Shown: positions 10,495 through 20,189, counted from the first letter of the stretch. The stretch is 41,360 bases of DNA from Burkholderiales bacterium (GCA_028869095.1 JAGWTE010000002.1:1-41360); one strand, 5' to 3'. Notes: a model not told the origin generated them from the letters alone. Numbers and translations: made by a program.

Positions 10495-13434
10495 ATGAGC
10501 CAAGACAAATCTGCCTCGAACCCCAAGAACGCTGAAAAAGCCGCCGCAAAGTCCGCCGACAAATCCGCGCCGGAAAGCCAATACCGCGCCACCTTGAACA
10601 TGCCCGACACCCCCTTCCCGATGCGGGGGGACCTGCCCAAGCGCGAACCCGGCTGGGTCGCCGAGTGGGAGCAAAACGGCCTGTACGACAAGCTGCGCGC
10701 CGCACGCAAGGGTGCGCCCAAGTTCGTGCTGCACGACGGCCCTCCGTACGCCAACGGCAACATCCACATCGGCCACGCCGTCAACAAGATCCTCAAGGAC
10801 ATGATCGTCAAGGCGCGCCAGCTCAAGGGCCTGGACGCCATCTACGTGCCCGGCTGGGACTGCCACGGCCTGCCCATCGAGAACCAGATCGAAAAGACCT
10901 TTGGCCGCAACCTGAGCCGCGACGACGTTCAAGCCAAGGCCCGTGTCTACGCCGCCGAGCAGATCGACGGCCAACGCACCGACTTCAAGCGCCTGGGCGT
11001 GTTGGCCGACTGGGCCCATCCCTATCGCACCATGGACTTTGGCAACGAGGCCAATGAAATCCGTGCTTTGAAGAAGATCATGGAGCGTGGCTACGTCTAC
11101 CGTGGTCTCAAGCCCGTGTACTGGTGCTTTGACTGCGGCTCGTCCCTGGCCGAGTTCGAAATTGAATACGCCGACAAGAAGTCGCAGACCCTGGACGTGG
11201 CCTTCCTGAGCGCCGAGCCGGCCAAGCTGGCCGCCGCCTTCGGCCAAGCCTCACTGAGCAAAGACGCCTTCGCCGTGATCTGGACCACCACCGCGTGGAC
11301 CATCCCGGCCAACCAGGCTTTGAACGTGCATGCCGAGCTGACCTACGCGCTGGTCGACACGCCCAAGGGCCTGCTGGTCTTGGCCGAGTCCTTGGTTGAA
11401 AAAGCCGTGGCCCGCTACGGCTTTGAAGCCGACGACTGCAAGGTCATAGCCACCACGGCTGGCGCCAAGCTGGATGGCTTGAAGTTCAAGCACCCCTTGG
11501 CGCATGTGCATGAAGGCTACAACCGTGAAGCACCGGTTCACCTGGCCGAGTACGTCAGCGCCGAAGACGGCACCGGCATCGTGCACGCCGCGCCGGCTTA
11601 CGGTGTGGACGACTTCAACTCCTGCATTGCCCACGGCCTGAAGTTCGACGACATCCTCAACCCCGTGCAAGGCAATGGCGTCTACGAAGCCGACTTGCCC
11701 CTGTTCGGCGGCCTGCACATCTGGAAGGCCGCCCCCGTGGTCCTGGAGACCCTGCGCGAGCACGGCCGCCTGCTGTCCACCAAAGACATCGTCCACAGCT
11801 ATCCGCACTGCTGGCGTCACAAAACCCCGGTCATCTTCCGCGCTGCCGCCCAGTGGTTCGTGCGCATGGATGAGGGCGAGGGCGTGTTCACCGTCAACAA
11901 GGCCGACAAGACCTTGCGCCAAACGGCCTTGGACGCCATCGACCAAACCACCTTCTACCCAGAAAACGGCCGTGCTCGCTTGCGCGACATGATCGCCAAC
12001 CGCCCTGACTGGTGCATCAGCCGCCAGCGCAACTGGGGCGTGCCGCTGCCCTTTTTCCTGCACAAGGTGACGGGCGAGCTGCATCCCCAAACCATGGCCT
12101 TCATGGACAAGGCCGCGGACCTGGTGGAAGCCGGTGGCGTCGAAGCCTGGTCCAAGCTGGACCCTGCTGAATGGCTGGGAACGGAAGCTGCCGAGTACAG
12201 CAAGTCCACCGACATCCTGGACGTGTGGTTTGACTCCGGCACCTCCTTCTTCCACGTGCTCAACCCCGCGCAAGGCAGCCACCCCGATGCCGGCCACGAC
12301 GAGCTACACGAGGCCGACCTGTACCTGGAAGGCCACGACCAGCACCGTGGCTGGTTCCACAGCTCCTTGCTGGCGGCTTGCGCCATTTATGGCCGCGCAC
12401 CTTACAAGGGCCTGCTGACCCACGGCTTCACCGTGGACGGCCAAGGCCGCAAGATGTCCAAGTCTGTGGGCAACGTGGTCGCGCCGCAAGAGATCAGCGG
12501 CAAGATGGGCGCCGAGATCATCCGTCTGTGGGCCGCGTCCACCGATTACTCGGGCGACTTGGGCATCGACGACAAGATCCTGGCTCGCGTGGTGGACGGC
12601 TACCGCCGCATCCGCAACACCTTGCGCTTCTTGCTGGCCAACACCAGCGACTTCAACCCGGCCACCGACGCAGTGCCCTTGAACGAGCTGCTGGAAATCG
12701 ACCGCTATGCCCTGGCCCGTGCCGGCCAATTGCAGGCCGACATCCTGGCCCACTACGAGCGCTACGAGTTCCACCCCGTGGTCGCCAAGTTGCAGGTGTA
12801 CTGCTCAGAAGACCTGGGCGCGTTCTACCTGGACGTGCTCAAGGACCGCCTGTACACCAGCGCCACCAACAGCAAGGCTCGCCGCGCCGCGCAGACCGCG
12901 TTGTGGCACATCACAAACGGCATGCTGCGCTGGATGGCCCCGTTCCTGAGCTTCACCGCCGAAGAAGCGTGGAAGGTCTTCAACGGCGGTCACGGTCAAA
13001 CGGACTCGATCTTCACCGAAACCTATTGGGATTTCAAAGACTTTGCCAACGCCGAGCAGCAAGCCGATTTGCTGACCAAGTGGGCCCGCATCCGCGAAGT
13101 GCGCGAGCTGGTCAACAAGGACATCGAAGCCGTCCGCACCGAAGGCAAGGTGGGCGCCTCCCTGCAAGCCGCGATCACCCTCACGGCCACAGCCGACGAC
13201 CACGCCATCCTGGCCAGCCTGGGTGAGGACCTCAAGTTCGTCTTGATCGTCTCCAAGGTCACCTTGGCCGAGGGCGAGTCCTTGGCCATCACGGTGACGC
13301 CATCGGGTGCCGCCAAGTGCGACCGCTGCTGGCACTACCGTGACGACGTCGGCATCAACCCCGAACACCCCGCCATCTGCGGCCGTTGCGACAGCAACCT
13401 GCACGGTGCGGGTGAACACCGCGAGCACGCCTGA
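10495..13434 (+). CDS. ileS: Isoleucyl-tRNA synthetase
   Basis: [22 protein letters not shown] (HIGH), [18 protein letters not shown]-terminal zinc motif [10 protein letters not shown]...CGRCDSNL. Confidence 0.98.
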   Translation: MSQDKSASNPKNAEKAAAKSADKSAPESQYRATLNMPDTPFPMRGDLPKREPGWVAEWEQNGLYDKLRAARKGAPKFVLHDGPPYANGNIHIGHAVNKILKDMIVKARQLKGLDAIYVPGWDCHGLPIENQIEKTFGRNLSRDDVQAKARVYAAEQIDGQRTDFKRLGVLADWAHPYRTMDFGNEANEIRALKKIMERGYVYRGLKPVYWCFDCGSSLAEFEIEYADKKSQTLDVAFLSAEPAKLAAAFGQASLSKDAFAVIWTTTAWTIPANQALNVHAELTYALVDTPKGLLVLAESLVEKAVARYGFEADDCKVIATTAGAKLDGLKFKHPLAHVHEGYNREAPVHLAEYVSAEDGTGIVHAAPAYGVDDFNSCIAHGLKFDDILNPVQGNGVYEADLPLFGGLHIWKAAPVVLETLREHGRLLSTKDIVHSYPHCWRHKTPVIFRAAAQWFVRMDEGEGVFTVNKADKTLRQTALDAIDQTTFYPENGRARLRDMIANRPDWCISRQRNWGVPLPFFLHKVTGELHPQTMAFMDKAADLVEAGGVEAWSKLDPAEWLGTEAAEYSKSTDILDVWFDSGTSFFHVLNPAQGSHPDAGHDELHEADLYLEGHDQHRGWFHSSLLAACAIYGRAPYKGLLTHGFTVDGQGRKMSKSVGNVVAPQEISGKMGAEIIRLWAASTDYSGDLGIDDKILARVVDGYRRIRNTLRFLLANTSDFNPATDAVPLNELLEIDRYALARAGQLQADILAHYERYEFHPVVAKLQVYCSEDLGAFYLDVLKDRLYTSATNSKARRAAQTALWHITNGMLRWMAPFLSFTAEEAWKVFNGGHGQTDSIFTETYWDFKDFANAEQQADLLTKWARIREVRELVNKDIEAVRTEGKVGASLQAAITLTATADDHAILASLGEDLKFVLIVSKVTLAEGESLAITVTPSGAAKCDRCWHYRDDVGINPEHPAICGRCDSNLHGAGEHREHA

Positions 13435-13952
13435 TGGCCACCAAAAAGTCCGCCTCTTCCAGCCAGGGCTTGCTGCCTTGGCTGGGCGTGGCCCTGATCG
13501 TCATCCTGCTGGACCAGTTCACCAAGACCTTGATCCTGGGCTTCTTCCAGTACGGTGACAGCCGCCACGTCCTGTCCTTCTTCAACGTGGTCCGGGTGCA
13601 CAACACGGGCGCAGCCTTTTCCTTCCTGGCCCATGCCGGAGGCTGGCAGCGCTGGTTCTTTGTGGGCCTGGGCTTTGCGGCCACCGGCTTCATCGTCTAC
13701 ATGCTGCGCCAGCACGGCCACCAAAAGCGCTTTGCCTGGGCCATGTCGCTGATTTTGGGCGGCGCCATCGGCAACGTGCTCGACCGCTTGATCCACGGCT
13801 ACGTGATCGACTTCCTGGACTTCCACTGGAACTGGATGGCGGTCATGTTCCCGGGCGGCCACTTCCCCGCGTTCAACATCGCGGACTGCGGCATCTCCAT
13901 CGGGGCAGGCTTGCTGATCCTGGACGAACTCGTCCGCGTGCGTAAAACCTGA
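13434..13952 (+). CDS. lspA: Lipoprotein signal peptidase
   Basis: [61 protein letters not shown]; overlaps ileS stop. Confidence 0.95.
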   Translation: MATKKSASSSQGLLPWLGVALIVILLDQFTKTLILGFFQYGDSRHVLSFFNVVRVHNTGAAFSFLAHAGGWQRWFFVGLGFAATGFIVYMLRQHGHQKRFAWAMSLILGGAIGNVLDRLIHGYVIDFLDFHWNWMAVMFPGGHFPAFNIADCGISIGAGLLILDELVRVRKT

Positions 13953-13960
13953 CCAAACGG

Positions 13961-13995
13961 ACGGGAGCGGGCGCTTTTGACCGCTTCCCGTTTTG
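13961..13995 (+). terminator. Rho-independent terminator after lspA
   Basis: ACGGGAGCGG ... CCGCTTCCCGT (10 bp with one bulge) followed by TTT. Confidence 0.75.
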
Positions 13996-14089
13996 CCTGC
14001 GTCGTTTGACAGTGCGCGGTTTCACCGATGGTGGCGGCGGCGGACTTGATTTAGCTTAAGACCCATCGTGGCTCACTCTTGAGGAACGC

Positions 14090-15058
14090 ATGGGATCGGT
14101 TGGCCGTCTGTCGCATCACGCCGTGGTTTCGCGCCGTCGGCGCCCTCGTGCCCGTCCCGCCTTTCGCCGCTCCCGGCTCTGGTCTGATTCGACTCAGTCT
14201 CGCAGCCGTGTCGGTCGCCGCGCACCCGCACGCCCTGCGGCCCCAGAGCCCGCACTCGATCCCTTAGGCGGCCTGCAGGCGCCTGCGCACGAGCCCAGCG
14301 CCCTGGACTGGCCTTTGGCCACGGTGCATTTCTCCGACCCCATCCGCTGGTTGGCCGCCGGTTGGCGCGACTTCACGCGGGCCCCGCTCATCGGCCTGTT
14401 TTACGGTGCTTGCTTTGTCGCCATGGGCTGGTTCCTGCTGGCGACGTTCAAGCACGCGCCCGCTTACACCTTGGCCTTGTCTGCGGGCTTCTTGTTGCTC
14501 GGCCCATTTTTGTGCCTGGGCTTGTATGACGCCAGTCGCAGCATCGAGCGGGGCGTCCGGCCCAGTTTCGTTCGATCCTTGATGGCCTGGCGCGCCAGCA
14601 CCAGTCAGATCAGCATCTTCGCCGGCGTGTTGCTGGTGCTGGAAATGCTGTGGGGGCGCTCGGCCATGATTGTCTTTGCCGTCAGCTTTGACGGCGTGCC
14701 GCAATGGGACGGCACCGTGGCCGATCTGCTGCAAGGCGACAACCTGACCTTCGTGATCGCCTACACCATCGTCGGGTCGATCTTTGCCGGCTTGATCTAC
14801 GCCGTCAGCGTCATCAGCATGCCCTTGATGATGGACCGTTCAGTGGACGCCGTCACCGCCGGCTTGACCAGCATGCGCCTGTTTTTGTCCCAGATGCCGG
14901 TGATGATCTTTTGGGGCGCTTTGATCACCCTGATCGTTGTTGTGGCCATGCTGCCGGGCTTCGCAGGGTTGCTGATTGCCGGACCGGTGCTGGGGCATGC
15001 CTCCTGGCATGCCTACAAGCAGGTCTTGTCGTTGATCGACGGCGGCAGCGCGCCCTGA
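14090..15058 (+). CDS. DUF2189-like multi-pass membrane protein; N-terminus uncertain
   Basis: WLAAGWRDFTRAPLIGLFYG core followed by several hydrophobic helices; Arg-rich first ~60 codons may or may not be translated. Confidence 0.75.
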   Translation: MGSVGRLSHHAVVSRRRRPRARPAFRRSRLWSDSTQSRSRVGRRAPARPAAPEPALDPLGGLQAPAHEPSALDWPLATVHFSDPIRWLAAGWRDFTRAPLIGLFYGACFVAMGWFLLATFKHAPAYTLALSAGFLLLGPFLCLGLYDASRSIERGVRPSFVRSLMAWRASTSQISIFAGVLLVLEMLWGRSAMIVFAVSFDGVPQWDGTVADLLQGDNLTFVIAYTIVGSIFAGLIYAVSVISMPLMMDRSVDAVTAGLTSMRLFLSQMPVMIFWGALITLIVVVAMLPGFAGLLIAGPVLGHASWHAYKQVLSLIDGGSAP

Positions 15059-15061
15059 GCC

Positions 15062-15553
15062 TTATTTCCGGTGGCCGATGTAGCTGGCACCGATGATTTG
15101 CCCCTTGGCATCTTTGACAGGGTTGTAGCAGGCGTCAAATGAGGTGCCCAGCACGTCGATGACGCCGCAATACTGCTCGCCTTTGATCAGCGCGTCGTAC
15201 GCTTTGTTGTGAGCCAGTTCGGTGCCCACGCCGCGTTTGCCTTCCGGCGTCAACACATTGGTGCTGACGCGGACAAACTCATGGCCATCCTTGACGAACA
15301 CGGTGGCCGTGGCCCAATGCGTTTTGCGAATCGCATCCACGACTTCGTAGTTGTTGTTGAGCTTGTGTGAGCCAAAGTACAAAGCCGGGGCCTCTTTGTC
15401 CCCCACCTTTTGCGTGCCGTTGACGCTGGGGGCGCCCAGTTCTGCCAATTTCGCATCCAGGTCCGCAATGGTCGCCTTGGGGTCGTACGCATAGGCGCCT
15501 GAACTGCAAACCAATGCAAACAAGGCGGTGGCGAAGAGCTGTTTGGCCGTCAT
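15062..15553 (-). CDS. Small secreted Cache-domain-like protein
   Basis: Signal peptide (MTAKQLFATALFALVCSSGAYA); ATVFVKDGHEFVRVSTNVLTPEGKRGVGTELAHNKAYDALIKGEQYCGVIDVLGTSFDACYNPVKDAKGQIIGASYIG resembles Cache_3/Cache_2 sensor domains. Confidence 0.7.
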   Translation of the reverse strand: MTAKQLFATALFALVCSSGAYAYDPKATIADLDAKLAELGAPSVNGTQKVGDKEAPALYFGSHKLNNNYEVVDAIRKTHWATATVFVKDGHEFVRVSTNVLTPEGKRGVGTELAHNKAYDALIKGEQYCGVIDVLGTSFDACYNPVKDAKGQIIGASYIGHRK

Positions 15554-15670
15554 GTTGAGATCCTTAAAGGAGAGGTGACATCAATGTGTGCCCTCTATTC
15601 GGACTCATGCAGTAAAGCCTTAAGCAGAAATCAGTAGGATCCGACTAAGTCAGTCAACCATACATTGGCT

Positions 15671-15719
15671 TGCACCAAATGAGGGCTGGTTTTTTGGGGT
15701 AATGGTCGTATTTGGTGCA
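15671..15719. repeat. Perfect 10-bp inverted repeat
   Basis: TGCACCAAAT (15671-15680) and ATTTGGTGCA (15710-15719), 29-nt spacer. Confidence 0.8.
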
Positions 15720-16328
15720 TCAACGACGTCGGCCCGTTCTGCCCTTGAATGGCGGCTGTCCACGCCAGTAGCGCAGCATCAACCAGCCGCCCAACATCCC
15801 GCCCAAGTGCGCAAAGTGGGCCACGCCCGATTGCGTGCCCGTCACGCCCAAGAACAACTCCAGCGCGCCGTAGATCCCGACAAACACCTTGGCCTTCATC
15901 GGGATGGGCGGGAACAGCGGCATGATGGTGCGGTTGGGGAACATCATCGCAAAAGCCAGCAACAAGCCGAATAAGCCACCAGAGGCTCCGACTGTTGGCG
16001 AGCCAAAGCCCCCCACCAGGTTGAACAGCAACTGGCAAATGGCGGCGCTCAAGATGCTGGCCAACATGAAGTGGGCATAGCGACGCCCACCCCAGATACG
16101 CTCCAACTCGCTGCCAAACATCCACAAACCCATCATGTTGAAGAAGATGTGCCCGATGGAGCCATGCAGGAACGCGTAGGTCACCAACTGCCAGGGATAA
16201 AAGAAGGGGTGCTGCAGCGGCCACAGGGCAAACCACTGAAACAGCAGCCCACCCATCGTGAAGTCCAGGCAATACAGCGCGACGTTGGCCAGGATGAACG
16301 CTTGAGTAACCGGTGGCAAAGGAGGCAT
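15720..16328 (-). CDS. Rhomboid-family intramembrane serine protease
   Basis: FLHGSIGHIFFNMMGLWMFG, GASGGLFGLLLAF (catalytic Ser), AHFAHLGGMLGGW (catalytic His). Confidence 0.93.
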   Translation of the reverse strand: MPPLPPVTQAFILANVALYCLDFTMGGLLFQWFALWPLQHPFFYPWQLVTYAFLHGSIGHIFFNMMGLWMFGSELERIWGGRRYAHFMLASILSAAICQLLFNLVGGFGSPTVGASGGLFGLLLAFAMMFPNRTIMPLFPPIPMKAKVFVGIYGALELFLGVTGTQSGVAHFAHLGGMLGGWLMLRYWRGQPPFKGRTGRRR

Positions 16329-16547
16329 GCTGAATTCAACAGTCAGGTGTCAAGTTGGCTGCCATCATAGGCCAGCATCAGGCCACCTTGGTTTTTGTGG
16401 GTGGGTCGGCGAGCGTTGGAAAAACGGGTCATTTGTCTCATGTATTGGGACATTGGCCGGGCCAACGAGCCTTCACACTGCCGGTAGCCGTTCTGCACGT
16501 CGCGGAACGATGACACCTGTACAACTGGATTGTCTGAGGACCTTACT

Positions 16548-18287
16548 ATGCAGTGGCTGGCTGATTTGCGTTTGCGTACCAAATTGATTTCCGCCTTTTC
16601 TGTGGTGCTGGCCATGACCCTGTTTCTGGGGCTCTTTGCCAATGCCAGGCTGGCGAGTGTCAACGACAAATCCGTCGATTTGGCGACAAATTGGCTACCC
16701 AGCGTGGCTGTGCTGGCAAGCTTGAACAATGCCGCGTCTGACCTGCGTTCATTTGAACTGCAACACGTGGTCACCACGCAAGACAGCGACATGCGCCGCC
16801 TGGAATCTGAGATGTCCAAACGGCTGGCCGACTTTGCGAAAGGCGAGGAGACCTACGTCAAGCTCATCAGCTCGCCTGAAGAGCAGGCGCTTTGGGATCA
16901 ACTCAAAAAAGACTGGGCTGACTACCTGACCGTGCACCAAGCCATATTGAGCGCGTCCAGCGCCAGCAATGGGGATGAGGCCGTTCAATTGGCCAACGGC
17001 CAGTCAGAGCAGGTCTTTCAGCGAGTGAGTGTGGGCTTTGACAAACTCATTGATCTCAACGCCCGATCGGGCATAGAGGCTGGCAAGCTGGCGGAACAAA
17101 CTTACAGCAATGCACGTTGGGCCATCTGGGGCTGCCTGGCCTTGGTGTTGGCTGTGGGCATGGCCATGGCATTGACCATTGCCAACATGATGGCGCGGCC
17201 ACTGGAAGCATCGGTGCAGGTGATCAAAGCAGTGGCCGGCGGCGACCTCACACAGCGCCTGGCCTCGACTCGCAAAGATGAAATTGGTGACATGCAGTCG
17301 GCCTTGTCTCAGATGATTGCTGGCTTGGCCGAGACGGTCAATCAGGTTCGCGTTGGTGCAGATTCGGTGGCCACGGCCTCATCGCAAATCGCACAAGGCA
17401 ACACAGACCTGAGCGCCCGCACCGAATCGCAAGCGTCCAGCCTGCAAGAAACGGCTGCAGCAGTCGAGCAAATGGCCGGCACGGTCCGCACCAATGCCGA
17501 CAACGCGCGCCAGGCCAACCAACTGGCCAGTGCCGCATCCGAAGTGGCCGCACGCGGTGGCTCGGTCGTGGAGCAAGTGGTTGAGACCATGAACGGCATC
17601 CAGTCATCCAGCCAGAAGATTTCTGACATCATTGGCGTGATTGATGGCATTGCCTTCCAGACCAACATCCTGGCTTTGAATGCCGCAGTAGAAGCGGCGC
17701 GTGCAGGCGAGCAAGGTCGCGGCTTTGCCGTGGTCGCAGGTGAAGTGCGCTCCTTGGCACAACGCAGTGCCAATGCCGCTCGCGAAATCAAAACACTGAT
17801 CAATGACAGCGTTGAAAAGGTCAACGCGGGCAGTGCCCTGGTCAGCACGGCCGGCACCACCATGGGCGATGTGGTTACACAGGTCCGCAAGGTGACGGAT
17901 CTTGTCGGCGAGATTGCGCACGCCAGCAGCGAGCAAAGCCAAGGCATCGGCCAGATCAACCAGGCTGTTGCCCAATTGGATCAAAGTACCCAACAAAACG
18001 CCGCCCTGGTTGAAGAGAGCATGGCCGCCGCTGAAAGCCTGCGCAGCCAGGCCAATAAATTGGCGCAGGCCGTCAACGCGTTCAAAACCTATCAAGGCGG
18101 CTCGGTGCAAAGTCAGGCCTCTGTGGTCATCAGCCAAGCCAAGGTCAGCAGCGCGCAGGCATTCAAAGTCAGCAAACCCAGCATGTCTAGCAAGGTCAAA
18201 TCACCGCAGCTGCCGCCGCCTGTCGTGGTGGCGCAAGCGGCTCCGCCGGCGAGCAGCCATGATTCGCAAGACTGGGAAACCTTCTGA
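16548..18287 (+). CDS. Methyl-accepting chemotaxis protein
   Basis: 4HB-like periplasmic domain between TM segments, HAMP, signalling hairpin (IIGVIDGIAFQTNILALNAAVEAARAGEQGRGFAVVAGEVRSLAQRSA), C-terminal DWETF. Confidence 0.96.
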   Translation: MQWLADLRLRTKLISAFSVVLAMTLFLGLFANARLASVNDKSVDLATNWLPSVAVLASLNNAASDLRSFELQHVVTTQDSDMRRLESEMSKRLADFAKGEETYVKLISSPEEQALWDQLKKDWADYLTVHQAILSASSASNGDEAVQLANGQSEQVFQRVSVGFDKLIDLNARSGIEAGKLAEQTYSNARWAIWGCLALVLAVGMAMALTIANMMARPLEASVQVIKAVAGGDLTQRLASTRKDEIGDMQSALSQMIAGLAETVNQVRVGADSVATASSQIAQGNTDLSARTESQASSLQETAAAVEQMAGTVRTNADNARQANQLASAASEVAARGGSVVEQVVETMNGIQSSSQKISDIIGVIDGIAFQTNILALNAAVEAARAGEQGRGFAVVAGEVRSLAQRSANAAREIKTLINDSVEKVNAGSALVSTAGTTMGDVVTQVRKVTDLVGEIAHASSEQSQGIGQINQAVAQLDQSTQQNAALVEESMAAAESLRSQANKLAQAVNAFKTYQGGSVQSQASVVISQAKVSSAQAFKVSKPSMSSKVKSPQLPPPVVVAQAAPPASSHDSQDWETF

Positions 18288-18313
18288 TCTGAGCTTTGCC
18301 TCTCACCAAAAGC

Positions 18314-18344
18314 AACCCCCCGCATGAAGATGCGGGGGTTTTGT
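18314..18344. terminator. Rho-independent terminator after MCP (possibly bidirectional)
   Basis: AACCCCCCGCAT-GAAG-ATGCGGGGGTT followed by TTGTTTT. Confidence 0.85.
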
Positions 18345-18355
18345 TTTGCCCTCTT

Positions 18356-19054
18356 TCAAGCGCTCACACTGAGCGATGAGGACTGATTGGTGCTGGACAC
18401 CTGTTGCGTCCCCATCTGTTGAATCTTTTCCAGCAAGGCCTTGATCTGGTCCTGGAAGGCGTTGGTTTCTTTGGTGCTCAAGCTGCCATCCTTGTCGGTG
18501 TCGATGGAATCGAACAAGGCCTTTTGTGTGCTGTTCGTGTCAGAGCTGCTGATGCCAAATTCTGAAGACGACACGGACCCATTGCCATCGCTGTCCAGGC
18601 TGTTGATGGCATCGCTGATGGATGAGCTTTGATCGTCATTCGGTGGTGGAGGTGGTGGGCCTTGCATCGGACCCATGCCACTCATCCCACCGCCCATCAT
18701 GCTGGCAAACGACTGTGTGTCCATGCCCATGGCACCCCAGCCGCCTTGCTGCACCTGATCGTCGTTGGAGGGGGGCTTGAGCCCGCTCTTCAGTTCTGAC
18801 TCGGTGACGCTGCCGTCTCCATCCGTGTCCAGCTTGCTGAACATGTCGCTGGCATTGACCCCATTGGCGCTTTGCGGGCCCTTTTCCAACATGGCTTTCA
18901 GCTCGGTCTGATCCAGCCCGCCACTGCCATCGGTGTCAATCTTGGAGAAGTCGGGCTTGCCGCGTCCCTCCATGTGTTGGGCTCGGCCTCCGCCATAGTT
19001 GCCATAGCCCCCGTAGGCGCCCATGCTGGACATTGAACTGGATATCGTGGACAT
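18356..19054 (-). CDS. Four-EF-hand calcium-binding-type protein
   Basis: Loops DTDGSGGLDQTE, DTDGDGSVTESE, DSDGNGSVSSSE and DTDKDGSLSTKE; no classical signal peptide; ATG at 19054. Confidence 0.85.
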   Translation of the reverse strand: MSTISSSMSSMGAYGGYGNYGGGRAQHMEGRGKPDFSKIDTDGSGGLDQTELKAMLEKGPQSANGVNASDMFSKLDTDGDGSVTESELKSGLKPPSNDDQVQQGGWGAMGMDTQSFASMMGGGMSGMGPMQGPPPPPPNDDQSSSISDAINSLDSDGNGSVSSSEFGISSSDTNSTQKALFDSIDTDKDGSLSTKETNAFQDQIKALLEKIQQMGTQQVSSTNQSSSLSVSA

Positions 19055-19240
19055 GATGAAGTTTCCTTTCTCAACATTGCGAACCGGCACCGCATCGGGT
19101 GCCCCATGCCCCATGGATCTGCTGCCTTGAATGGGGTGATGCCAGTTTTGCGTGGCCGTGTATAGGCCTCGTGTCCGCTTTGTATCGAGCATGACAAAGA
19201 GCGTTGACGTGCGGTTTCGCGGGCAAAGTGCGCAGCAAAT

Positions 19241-19260
19241 GGCCTCAAAGCGGCCTCAAA
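19241..19260. repeat. Direct repeat, 11-bp period
   Basis: GGCCTCAAA (19241-19249) GC GGCCTCAAA (19252-19260). Confidence 0.7.
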
Positions 19261-19327
19261 TCCGGGCTTTGCGACAAGGTGGTCTTGCATAAAGTGGCTC
19301 CAGGCTGTTTGACTGCTGGAGTACCTC

Positions 19328-20071
19328 ATGGGCCCTGTGCACACTCACATCAACTGGATCGAGACGCGCAGCGAGGCGCAACCGGCGATGTACCCCGCGC
19401 TGGCTGCCTATTTGGTGCCTTTCGGTTTTGCCTTGGCTGAACACGCGCCCGTCCATCACGCCGATGTGTGCCTGGTGGTGGCCGATTGTGCGAAGCAGGC
19501 CTACACCCACCCCGACTTTCTGGCTGCTCGGCAACTGGGCAAGCCCATCGTGGTCCTCGTGACCCAGGCCAGTGCCATGGACCGTGTGGCCTTGCTGGAC
19601 CAAGGGGCTGACGACTGCATGGTGCAGCCCATCGAACAACGTGAACTGGCTGCGCGATTGCATGCCCTGCGTCGTCGCAAACACGATCGTGCGCCCAGCC
19701 AACCCAACTGGATCCGCTTCGGGCCGTGGCTGCTGGACACCGAACGTCGCCAGCTGAGCAATGCCCAATCAGAGACCGTGGCGCTCTCGCACTCGGAATA
19801 CCGGCTGCTGTTGGCGTTTTTGAGCATGCCCTATCAGGTGTTCTCGCGCGACCAGTTGATGGACGAGGCCCGTGGACGCGGACTCGATGCCTTCGAACGC
19901 AGCATCGATCTGTTGGTGTCCCGGCTGCGCCACAAACTGGGCGATGACCCGCGCCATCCTCGTTTGATCCACACCGTCAGAGGGCAGGGCTACTTGTTCA
20001 ACGCCGCGCCCAACACCGCACTGTCGGCTCGAACCCACACCGCTGCACTGGCGTCTGGTTTGACTCATTAA
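19328..20071 (+). CDS. Orphan OmpR-type transcriptional regulator with degenerate receiver
   Basis: C-terminal winged helix (LSHSEYRLLLAFLSMPYQVFSRDQLMDEARGR, FERSIDLLVSRLRHKLGDD, LIHTVRGQGYLF); N-terminal receiver-like (GKPIVVLVTQASAMDRVALLDQGADDCMVQPIEQRELAARL) lacking canonical residues. Confidence 0.85.
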   Translation: MGPVHTHINWIETRSEAQPAMYPALAAYLVPFGFALAEHAPVHHADVCLVVADCAKQAYTHPDFLAARQLGKPIVVLVTQASAMDRVALLDQGADDCMVQPIEQRELAARLHALRRRKHDRAPSQPNWIRFGPWLLDTERRQLSNAQSETVALSHSEYRLLLAFLSMPYQVFSRDQLMDEARGRGLDAFERSIDLLVSRLRHKLGDDPRHPRLIHTVRGQGYLFNAAPNTALSARTHTAALASGLTH

Positions 20072-20086
20072 AGTTTGTGCTATAGT
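20060..20086 (+). promoter_or_regulatory. Candidate sigma70 promoter of tRNA-Leu (extended -10)
   Basis: TTGACT (20060-20065), 15-nt spacer, TGC-TATAGT with -10 at 20081-20086. Confidence 0.6.
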
Positions 20087-20104
20087 TGCGTTCTTCACAT
20101 CGGA

Positions 20105-20189
20105 GCCCCGGTGGCGAAATTGGTAGACGCGCGGGATTCAAAATCCCGTTCCGCGAGGAGTGTCGGTTCGATTCCGACCTGGGGCACCA
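20105..20189 (+). tRNA. tRNA-Leu (anticodon CAA), CCA encoded
   Basis: GCCCCGG...CCTGGGGC acceptor pairing, D-arm GGCGAAATTGGTAGACGC, anticodon loop TTCAAAA, class II variable arm, GGTTCGATTCC T-arm, ACCA end. Confidence 0.96.

Noticed and set aside
15671-15719. Single NtrC binding site with sigma54 promoter for the Cache-like gene
   Set aside because: Arms resemble NtrC half-sites but spacing is incompatible and I found no convincing GG-N10-GC sigma54 element before the gene.
16480-16547. Sigma28 (FliA) promoter for the MCP (GCCGGTAG resembles GCCGATAA)
   Set aside because: No TAAA-like -35 at the proper spacing; match too weak to claim.
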